A DNA stretch of 14,135 nucleotides. It comes from Wenzhouxiangella sp. (GTDB lineage: Bacteria; Pseudomonadota; Gammaproteobacteria; Xanthomonadales; Wenzhouxiangellaceae). This document shows positions 1 to 8,800 of this stretch, one piece after another. Under the pieces are notes generated by a model that had not been told where the DNA came from, did no database searches, and saw nothing but the letters and a program-made list of their open reading frames with translations. Position 1 is the first letter of the stretch. Every line of letters begins with the position of its first letter. The stretch lies in NCBI GenBank assembly GCA_007123575.1, contig SKKV01000068.1, forward strand, positions 1-14,135, read 5' to 3'. Position numbers and translations under genes: made by a program.

Positions 1-729
1 CAGAGCCTGAGCATTGACGGCGCCCTCTTCATGAACGACTACACCGACCAGCAAATCGGCATTCAGCGCAACCAGCCTGGTGCCGGGGGCACGGTCGTCG
101 CAGTGCCGGGCATTGTCAACGCGGCTGCAGTGGAGTCGCGAGGTTTTGAGATTGCTGCCACCTGGCTGCCGATGAACCGACTCAGATTGAGTGCCGCCTA
201 TGCTTTCACTGATGCAACCTTCAAGAACTATGTCCAGGGGCCCAGCCCGACGGCCGGCCCTGATTCTTTCGCCGCCTGCGGAGTTCCCGAGGGCCAGACG
301 TCTTCGCCACAGCTCCGCACCGAGGCCGGCAACGCGTGCGCCGATTTTTCTGGCAACCGGGTCGCGAAAAACCCCAGGCACGCGCTCAATTTCGGCATTT
401 TCTATCGTGCGCCGCTCGGCGACCGCGGTCACACCTGGTTCGCTGAACTGAACGGTCAATACCGCTCCAAGCGCTTCCTCGACGAGGCTAACCGGTCGTG
501 GATGCCGAGCTACACCAACCTGGACATGCAGGTGGGCCTGGAGTTTGATCGCTTCAGAGTCATCGGTTTCGTGACCAATCTGACTGACGACAATACGATT
601 CGCAGTGCCCAGCGCAACGTCGATCCCGGTCGACCGGAGGGTTTTGCACCGAGCCGAGCGGTAGTCGCCTACCTGCCTGAACCACGTGTGGCCGGTGTTC
701 GCGTGATCTATCGATTCGGACTTCTCTGA
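1..729 (+). CDS. TonB-dependent receptor, C-terminal part (5' end outside window)
   Basis: The reading frame is open from the first base and ends in TGA at 727-729, giving 242 residues of a larger protein. It has the alternating hydrophobic and polar strands of an outer-membrane beta-barrel. It also has late-barrel signatures of TonB-dependent receptors: 'NRVAKNPRHALNFGIFYRAP' (a strand after a loop with two cysteines) and 'FRVIGFVTNLTDDN', which matches the usual penultimate 'NLTD' strand. Known members take up siderophores, cobalamin, oligosaccharides or other ligands using TonB energy. The substrate cannot be told here because the plug domain is missing. The final strand ends '...YRFGLL' and not in the usual terminal Phe or Trp, although a Phe sits four residues from the end. 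No neighbour reveals the ligand. The family call is firm and the substrate is unknown. Confidence 0.88.
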   Translation, partial: QSLSIDGALFMNDYTDQQIGIQRNQPGAGGTVVAVPGIVNAAAVESRGFEIAATWLPMNRLRLSAAYAFTDATFKNYVQGPSPTAGPDSFAACGVPEGQTSSPQLRTEAGNACADFSGNRVAKNPRHALNFGIFYRAPLGDRGHTWFAELNGQYRSKRFLDEANRSWMPSYTNLDMQVGLEFDRFRVIGFVTNLTDDNTIRSAQRNVDPGRPEGFAPSRAVVAYLPEPRVAGVRVIYRFGLL

Positions 730-845
730 TCAGTTGCCCGACTCGGTCCCCACGGCCACCTCCGACTGCCTGACTTCATGCGCTGAGTTCGCGCGCCGCC
801 GATAAATGAACGGTGGCACCAATACATTCTGAATGGAGTGTTTCA

Positions 846-977
846 ATGAATTCTTTTGGTTTCACTGCGGCGTTGGTTGCAGCGACCATAAGTGATAGCC
901 GTGCTGCTGACAGCGATCGGAGCGATTTTCTCCTTCACCCTGGGTTGATCGGGTTTAAGGACCAAGAGTCCGAATAA
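846..977 (+). CDS. 43-residue ORF with signal-like start; small secreted peptide or gene stub
   Basis: ATG at 846 is preceded by GGAG at 835-838 with seven bases between, a well-placed ribosome binding site. The product starts 'MNSFGFTAALVAATISDSRA', with a short hydrophobic stretch and an Ala-rich segment that resembles a weak signal peptide. An acidic stretch follows, and the ORF ends in TAA at 975-977. No lysine or arginine precedes the hydrophobic part, which is atypical for a signal peptide. It may be a genuine small ORF, or the surviving 5' end of a deleted secreted-protein gene, since a good start signal leads into a very short product. It converges with the autotransporter gene, whose stop lies 18 bases away. 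I do not recognise a family. The coding call is tentative. Confidence 0.3.
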   Translation: MNSFGFTAALVAATISDSRAADSDRSDFLLHPGLIGFKDQESE

Positions 978-994
978 CTCATGATTTGTTCGGG

Positions 995-2860
995 CTAGAA
1001 TTCGAAGCGAATTCCCAGGTAGAGCGAGTGTCGCGTGGTGTCGCTGTCGAAAAGCAATGCGCTGTAGCTGGCGAAGAATTGGGTGCCGGTCAGGCCGACG
1101 TAGCTGACCCCGAAGTGCGCCCGGCCGAAGAGTCGATCGGGGTCGCTGATCAGAACCAGCGGCCCGTCGAAATCGCTGCCGGCCAAGACTGGTTGCATGG
1201 TATAGGAATCCAGCCCAGCTTCGTACTCCAGGGCCAAGTCGGCAAATGGCACCAGTACGCCTCGCTCCAGAGCGACCGGGCGGGCCAGGCGCACACCGCC
1301 GGTAAACAGGTAGGAATCGAAATTCTGGCTGGGATAGCGATAGTCGAAAATGGTGCCTGATTCGGTAAAGCTGTCGATGCGCGTGCGCGCGTAGTTTAAC
1401 TGGCCGTAGGGCGTAATGCTCAGCGCCGTATTGGTTTCCAGGCGATAGTTCAATGCGATGCTGGTATCGAACTGGTAGCCATCGGTGCTGCCGCGCGCAA
1501 TGCGGCGTCCGTACGGGCCGATGCCGCGCAGGTCGACCACTCGCTCCAGATCGAAATCGGTCAGGGTGTAGCCAAGCGTGAGGTCAGCATAGAACTGCTC
1601 GCTGAACTGCCAGGAGCCATAGGCCTGGACGGTCCAGGAGTCGCTGTCCATGGCGCCGCCGTCTTCATCCAGGTCGGCGGAGTACTGGCTATAGCCGACG
1701 GCGACGCCGGCGACGTGCCCCTGGCGGAAACGGTAGTCGAATCCACTGGTGATACCCCAGGTATCGAAATCGTAGCCGGTTTCACGGTCGCGCCGCGAGC
1801 GGTCGCCAATGGCGATGTTGCCGTTGATGAAAAAGCCCCAGGGCTGGCTCAGGAGCTGGCTACCGATATCGTCCTCGCCATTGATCCGACTGAGCAGCGA
1901 CTGCGGCAGCAGATTGCTGTCGAGGCGGAAACCCTGGTAGCTGAGGCTCAGCCCGTCGATGGACATGGCTGGCGTCGGGCCGCCGTTGCGCAGGGTTTGT
2001 ACCCGCTGGCCGACGTTGTCGGCCTGGATGCGGGCGGCCTCCCCGGACATCGCCGGGATCGAAGTGACCTGGTGGGCATCAAACGCCATGGTCACCCGGC
2101 GGGTCAGTTCGGAGCGCTGTTCGTCACTTTCAGCCTCGTCGATGGCGCGAGCGATGACTTCGCAGAACTCCGGCGGCGCTGGCGATTCGCAGATTCGATT
2201 CAGGGCACGCCCGGAATCTGCCGAGCGCTCGTCCTGGGGGTCGGGCAGGTCGCCGGTTTCGACCACGTTTTCGCGGCCAGCGATTTCGATATCCAGCAGC
2301 GGCAGGTTGCCGCGGCTGGCTGTGCCAATCAGGTTGCCAGCTTCGGGTGATTGCAGGCTGAAATTGATACCCCCGGCCAGCATGCGAAATCGAAAGCTGG
2401 AGCCAAACGGTGCGGCCCGGCGCGCCGTGTACAAGATCTGGACCATGGCCTGGGCGCCTGGACTGGCAGCGAGCTGAATAGAGGGTTCAGAGGGTTCGAC
2501 CAGCAGGTCGCCCTGTCCACCCAAAGCGCCGTTGATGGCATTGTGCCGATAGTTGAACACCAGGGTGCCGTCGAAACAGCTCTCGAGGATAGTGATCGAC
2601 ACGTTGGCGCTGCCCTGTGGGTTGTTGCGGGCGCTGAGTTCGACCAGGTCCACGTCCAGCGACTCCTCGAACCGAAACAGCGGCTGGTTGGGCGCCCGGC
2701 AGTCGAGGCTGCCGTTGCTGCTTGGTCTAGCCTGGCTGGGGGTGAAATGGCTGACCTGGCCAGACAGGTACACCACACCTTGTCGACTGGTGGCTTCGGC
2801 AGCCAGCGTCACCCCACCCAGGGCGGCTGCGACGATCCATGCAAGCACTCGCAAAAACAT
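995..2860 (-). CDS. Autotransporter beta-barrel domain outer-membrane protein with short passenger
   Basis: The product is 621 residues. Residues 1-22 form a signal peptide ('MFLRVLAWIVAAALGGVTLA'). Residues about 24-200 form a beta-rich passenger with a possible disulfide (Cys53, Cys95). Residues about 205-295 are a charged, partly helical linker with Cys224 and Cys233. From about 338 to the end lies a barrel matching the autotransporter domain: repeated aromatic strands such as 'WGFFINGNIAIGDRSRR', 'YDFDTWGITSGFDYRF' and 'VAGVAVGYSQYSADLDEDGG', and the terminal 'LYLGIRFEF' ending in Phe as BamA substrates do. The start is supported by GGGAG (+ strand 2867-2871) six bases upstream. The passenger, under 200 residues, is short for a classical autotransporter and shows no protease or pectate-lyase helix motif. 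The gene starts 20 bases after the stop of the giant secreted protein gene, so the two are probably co-transcribed and may be partners. Barrel identity is strong; the passenger's role is unknown. Confidence 0.88.
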   Translation of the reverse strand: MFLRVLAWIVAAALGGVTLAAEATSRQGVVYLSGQVSHFTPSQARPSSNGSLDCRAPNQPLFRFEESLDVDLVELSARNNPQGSANVSITILESCFDGTLVFNYRHNAINGALGGQGDLLVEPSEPSIQLAASPGAQAMVQILYTARRAAPFGSSFRFRMLAGGINFSLQSPEAGNLIGTASRGNLPLLDIEIAGRENVVETGDLPDPQDERSADSGRALNRICESPAPPEFCEVIARAIDEAESDEQRSELTRRVTMAFDAHQVTSIPAMSGEAARIQADNVGQRVQTLRNGGPTPAMSIDGLSLSYQGFRLDSNLLPQSLLSRINGEDDIGSQLLSQPWGFFINGNIAIGDRSRRDRETGYDFDTWGITSGFDYRFRQGHVAGVAVGYSQYSADLDEDGGAMDSDSWTVQAYGSWQFSEQFYADLTLGYTLTDFDLERVVDLRGIGPYGRRIARGSTDGYQFDTSIALNYRLETNTALSITPYGQLNYARTRIDSFTESGTIFDYRYPSQNFDSYLFTGGVRLARPVALERGVLVPFADLALEYEAGLDSYTMQPVLAGSDFDGPLVLISDPDRLFGRAHFGVSYVGLTGTQFFASYSALLFDSDTTRHSLYLGIRFEF

Positions 2861-2880
2861 GGCCTACTCCCTCAATTCAA

Positions 2881-5800
2881 TTAATTATCGCCGAACAGCT
2901 CGGCATTGGTTGCAATGCTGTCGGCATTGATCGAAGACAGATTCAGGCTGGTTGGCACCGGTCCTGAGCCGCTGAAGTCCAGCATGACGGCTGCGCGGCC
3001 TTCTGCGGGCAACAGGCCCAACATGCAGGTAGCCTGATTGTCGCTGATCGAGCATTGCCACGGTGCCACCTCCGAGAAGTCACAAATGGCAACCTGGCCC
3101 TCGACTGTGCACTGCGGTGCCAGGCTGAACCAGTCCAGAATATCAGCGCCGTTGGTGCTGATGGTCAGGGTCAACTGCTCGGCGGCAAAATCACCGCTGT
3201 TGAACACCTCGAACTCAGCCAAGCGCCCGGTCTGACCGAACTGGCCGGGGAAGGAGGCTGCCGTCACTTCTAGCGAGGTGGGATCGAGGAAGCGGAAGGC
3301 CTCCTCCAGGGTCACGCCGGTGCCGTCCGGGTTGATGACGCTGACATCGGTAATGCTGGCGCCGGTCGGTGGTGTCAGGCACCTCAATTGGCTGTGATCG
3401 ATGCGCTCGACCTCCAGACAGGGCTGTTCGCCGAACCAGACTTCTACGCCTTCAAGGAAGTGGCGACCGAAGATGGTTACCGTCTCGCCACCCGTTACCA
3501 GGCCGGTTGCAGGATCAATGGCGTCGATCTCCGGATCGATAACTACAGCCGTTTCGCGGCCGCCCACCGCCCAAATTTGGCCAGCATTGGAGAGCCCCGA
3601 TGTTGAGGCACCCGGGCCGGTGACCAACAGGTCGGGGAAGCCGTCGCCGCTGAAGTCGCCGATACCTGCCACTGCCCAACCGGCGCGAACCGAAGGTTGC
3701 TGCGGACGATAGACGCTTGCCTGGTCCGATTCCAGTTCCTCGGCAATCAGCGACGTCGGTGGATCGGTCCGGCCGAACACGGCGTAAGCCTGACCGGTAA
3801 AGCGCGGCAAAGCAGGATTGTTGACCGGGTCGCCGTAGCCGGGGTCACCGATGGCCACATCGCTGAAGCCATTGCGGCTGGAGTCTCCCAGACCTGCTAC
3901 CGAGAAGCCAAACATGCTGTTGTTGCCGATGCTGAACGGATTGATCGCAAGCTGGCGCAGGCGGTCGTGGTCGTCAATCAGCACGGTCCCACTTTCGACA
4001 CTGGCCTGTCCAAACAGGATGCGAGCCTGGCCTGGAAGGCTAGGCTGGTCGAGGAGCATGGAGCGCGGCGCGCCAACGATAATGTCATTGAAGCCGTCGC
4101 CATCGAAGTCGCCAGCACCGGCCACCGAGTAGCCGAAGCGCGGTCCGGCACTGGACTCTACCGGCATGCGGGCAATGAAGCCGTTGCTGCCATCCAGGGC
4201 CGAGACACTCAAGCTCGCGGGCTCATCATTCCCGAATACAACGACCACGCGGCCGTAGTCGCTGGAGAACGGTGCGCCTATTACAAGGTCGGCAAACCCG
4301 CTGCCGTTGAAATCACCAGCTCCGGCAACGCTGAAGCCCAGGGCGCCGTCGGTGGTCGTGCCGTCGATGATGATGCCCTGATCAGGTTCGAGTGCATCCA
4401 GGTTGACATTGTCATCGCTGGCATTGCCGAACACCACGTAAACACGCCCCTGGCCGGCACTGCCGTAGTCGGGCAGCCCAATCGCCAGATCATCATGACC
4501 GTTGCCATTGAAATCTCCGATGAAGGCCAGCTCGAAGCCCTGGGTCATCAAGTCCGACCCGCTGATCACAATCGTTTCAAAGCCGGCGTCCAGCTCGGCA
4601 CCGCTACCCGTGACCTCGGTCAAATCAATGGCGGTGGCCCCCGGCGGTGTATCGGCGCTGCCGAACAGCAGCACAACCCGGCCAGCCAAGCTGTCACCCA
4701 GTGCGATCGTCGAATGACCTGAGGCTCGGAAATCGCCATCGCCCGCCTGGCTGATGCCAAATGGCGTTGGGCCGGAAACCTGGAAGCGGATGGTGGCATC
4801 CGGGTCACTGTCGATGCCGCGGGCCGGCGCATTGAAGTTGCCGTCAGCGATCAGGTAAACCGCCCCCTCGGCCGGCGCGCTGACCAGGAAGCGGGTGGTG
4901 GCGGCCGGACCTATGCGCCCGGCAGCGGCAACGGCATTGCCGACACCGCTGGAACTGAGCTCACCGACAAAACTGGCCACGCCTGGCCGCTGGTTGGTCG
5001 GGGCCGGCAGCACGAAGATATCGGGCTGGGGCGCGGTCACCGCCAGCTGCCCACTCAGTGGAATCAGTAGCGACTCATCAGAAACGATCTCCAGCGTGGC
5101 CGTGTAGTTGCCCGGCGCCAGCGCAGAGGGATTGAAACTGACCTCCACCAGGCAGGTTTGCGTGTTGCTCAGCTCGGCACCGCTACAGTTGTCCTCGGTG
5201 ACGGCAAAGGCGTCGTCCTCGCTCAGGGCAACCCCGGTTATGGCAATGTCAAGGCCCGGGTCGCCGCTGGCCAAAACCGTGAATCTCTGGGTCGCCGGTA
5301 GATCATCGGCGCTCAAACTGCCGAAGTCGTGCGAAAGCGGATTCACGCTCAGGTTGATCTCGGACGGCACGCGAGTGCCGCTCAGCGAAACCGCCGGGTT
5401 GCCAGCATCGGAAACGATCTGAACGCTGGCGGCATAGGTGTTGGGCGGGGCGTCGCTGGCATCGAAGGAGACCGTAAATGTGCAGGACTGACCTGCGGCC
5501 AGCGCTGCACCCGGGCAGTTGTTGCTTGTCAGGCTGAACAACGGTGAGCCTGTCAAGGCGGCGTTGGAAATGCTCGCCACAGAGCCGGGTTCGCCGCTGT
5601 TGGTGACGGTAAAGAGCTGCGTGACCGGGAAATCGGCGATGCCGAGCTGCCCGAAATTACGGGCCGTCGGGTTCACGCTCAAAGCGGCTTCCGGCGGCGC
5701 AGCTTCGGTTTCCCCGAACAGGTTCACGGTTACCGACGAACTATCGGAGCTGGCCTGGAAGAAGCCCGTATAGGAACCGGGTGCCTGATCGCCGCCGAAA

Positions 5801-8800
5801 AACGCCAGCTCTATGGTGCAGAATTCTCCCGGATTCAGGCTCAGGCTGGGATCGCAGGCATTGTCCGTGATTTCAAAGGCCGTGCTGCCACTTATTTCGA
5901 AGCTGACATTGGCCAGGTCCAGCGGTAGTTCACCGATGTTGATCAGTTCGAGGGATTGTGAAACCGCGCCGTCGCCCTCCGTCAATGTGCCAAAGTCAAC
6001 GCTGCCGGGCAAAATGTCGAAGTCAACGATGCCAGCGCGAGTTCCGGTGATAAGCGCTGGCGCCACCGGCGGGTTGGCGGTGAACTCAAGCGCCGTTGAG
6101 TATTTGCCCGGCAACAGATCCCCGGCATCGAAAAGAACGGTGACGGTGCAGCTTTCGCCGGCCCCCAGCGTGTTGTCGGTGCAGTTATCGGCCGCCAGGC
6201 TGAAGGCCGCATTCCCAACCAGGTTTACCAGTTCAATATCTGCAAGCGAACCGGAGTCTCCCTGATTGGTTAAGGAAAAGTCGCGGCTTATGGGGAAATC
6301 TTGTGGCTCGACGTCGCCAAAGTCATGGAAGGTTGGGTCCAGCACAAGGTCAGCCACCGGATCGGGCGTGCGCACCAGTCCATCGCTGAGTGTGTACATT
6401 GTGGAGGGCGCCAGCAGCCCCGACAGGTCGATCTCCACGTCATCGATAACGACTGCTGTCTCTCCGCCGAAATCAGCATTCGGATTGACGTCCAGCAACA
6501 GCCGGAACAGCTCACCTTCCGGCAGCGTCGATGCTGTTCCTACTACAGCCACGGTGGTGATTTCGTCGCCAGAGGTTCCGCAGATCAAGGTGTGCTCATC
6601 GGTGAGCGCTGCTCCCCGAACCACTCTGCCGCAACTGATGCCACCGGTGCCAAAGGACAGAATTTCTGTATCAATGCTGATCACCACCGATATCGAAATG
6701 GCATCAAAAGGATTGTCATTGAGCAGTCCAGCCAGTTCAATGGATTCGCCCGGCATGGCGGTCACCTCGTCGAGGGCGAAGTCGATAGGCTGGTCAGCAG
6801 CGACAATAGCGCCAAGGCATTCTAAGTCCTGCTCGTCGATCACTCCGTCCTCGTTGCAGTCCGGCTGGCCATTGGCAATGATTTGAAGGCTGGGAGAAAT
6901 CTCTCTATCGACAGCGCGCAGGTCAGCTACGTCAATCACGCCGTCGCCATTGGCATCGCCAACCAGCAGACGGTCCGGACGGGTGAGTCGGCGAGAGACA
7001 AAGGCATCGAGATCGATGCTGCCAGTGGCTCCGAAGTCGGGCTCAAGGTTGCCCAGGTAGACCTCTTCAATGCGATGGTTGGAGTTATCCACCTCAATGA
7101 TGACGTCTGGGGCACCACTGATAGACAGAGCTACCTCGGCGTTGGACCCAGACTCCCAGTCAAGGCTGAATGAGTGCCAGCCACTTCCAATGTCCGGAAT
7201 GATTTCAAAAACTTCATTGCCATCGTTATCGAAAACACTAAAGATTATTCCACCGTCTGCATACATCAGCTGCACTCGTGGCTGTTCGACGCCGGCCGCT
7301 TCAAAGAACATCACTGCCCCGTCAATGACGTCGTCAAAGAACGCATAGAAAGTGGCCAGGTATTGAGACTCCAGAATGGGACTCTGATCACCGACCAGTC
7401 GAACAGCGCCGTCAAGCGGCACTCGCAAGCCACACGGGCCGGAGTAGCGGCGGTTATCTGGTCCTTGGTTGCCGGTGTCGGAGTCGAACAAACCGACAGA
7501 AAAACTCCAGTTAAAAAGACTACAAATCGGGCTGCCACCTCCCCGAGGCGCCATGAAACTCAGGCCCCTGGGCATAGGAAGGAACTCGATATCGAATCTG
7601 TCGCTGAAAATCGGGTCGAAGGTCTGGGCAGTGCCGCTTAGCGGGGCAACCAAGTCACCATCGTCGGTATCGACGACAAGCTCGGCCGCGAAATCGGTCG
7701 GCTCGACCAGCACGGCGTCGACGAAGAACTGGACCGTGATATCGCAGGAATCGCCAGGCTCCAGAAAAGCCGGCGGCGAACCGTTTAGGCAGGTGCTGGA
7801 AACAATGGTGAATTCATCAGAATCGCCATTGATGAAGATGTCATTTATTGCGCCGGTTCCGGTGCCTTCGTTCAGGACTTCGAATACCTGTGTTAAAAGC
7901 GTCCTGGTGGCGACGAGGCCAAAATCTCGCGATGCCGGACTCAAGGTCAGATCAGCTTCGTCGGAGCTTTGAGCGATGCCCGTCAATTCCGCGCTTAAAA
8001 TTCCCTCCGAGGTTTCTATGATGAGATCTCCGCTAAAACTTTGGGGTTTAGGAATTGCGTCTGTAACAAAGAATTCAACTTCAATAGTGCATTGATCACC
8101 GGGAGGCAGAATCGAAGGAGGCGAACCAATAATGCAGTCCTGACTGACAATTGAAAACTCCTCGTCACCTGAGATGAATAGCGCGTCAATCGCTCCAGTC
8201 TGGCTACCCTCGTTGGTCAATACGAAATCATGAAAAGCGGGAGTGTTAGCCGGGAGTGAGCCGAAGTCGTGACTTTCAGGCAAAAGAACTGGAAGGAAAT
8301 CACCTTCCGGTATTCCTTCGCCACTTAAAGGAATGACCGACTGTCCAACACTGGAAAAAATTTCAAGTTGCGACGAAAATTCGGTTTCTCCGTCAGGCGA
8401 GAAGCGCACCTCCATAATGCAGCAACCACCTGATTCCCCGGAAATGTCGAAAGGAAATTCAGATGGACAAGTGCCGCCATCAGGTTCTACGAAGAAATTT
8501 TCATTATCTGCCTGAGCATCAACGATCCATACCGGGCCCTCTTGATCGTTGGTCCCACAGATTTCAACGCCGAGAAAGTCATCGGTGAAAACCTCGACTT
8601 CGCCAAAATCGACGAAGCTTGGGAGTGCCGAAACCTGAAGTTCAGCCGAGCTAAGAATCGAAACCACGCCGTCGAATTCAATCACAGTGAATGGTTCGGC
8701 ATCCGTCTGTGACCATCCAACTGGTGTCGCACCAAGGTCTGCGTCCGAGTCGACGTTAAAAATCAAGTAGCCCGTAAAGTTTGGCAAGAGGCCGCTGTCG

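Noticed and set aside
961..975. Possible intrinsic terminator between the small ORF and the autotransporter gene (GGAC-CAAGA-GTCC)
   Set aside because: The stem is only four base pairs and no T-run follows on either strand.
1715..2884. Plus-strand frames of 170-210 codons opposite the autotransporter gene
   Set aside because: The minus-strand frame has a signal peptide, ribosome binding site and full barrel. The plus frames show no coherent fold.
3697..4722. 341-codon plus-strand frame opposite the FG-GAP region
   Set aside because: It has no recognisable domain and runs antisense to well-defined FG-GAP repeats. Its length comes from high GC in the coding strand.
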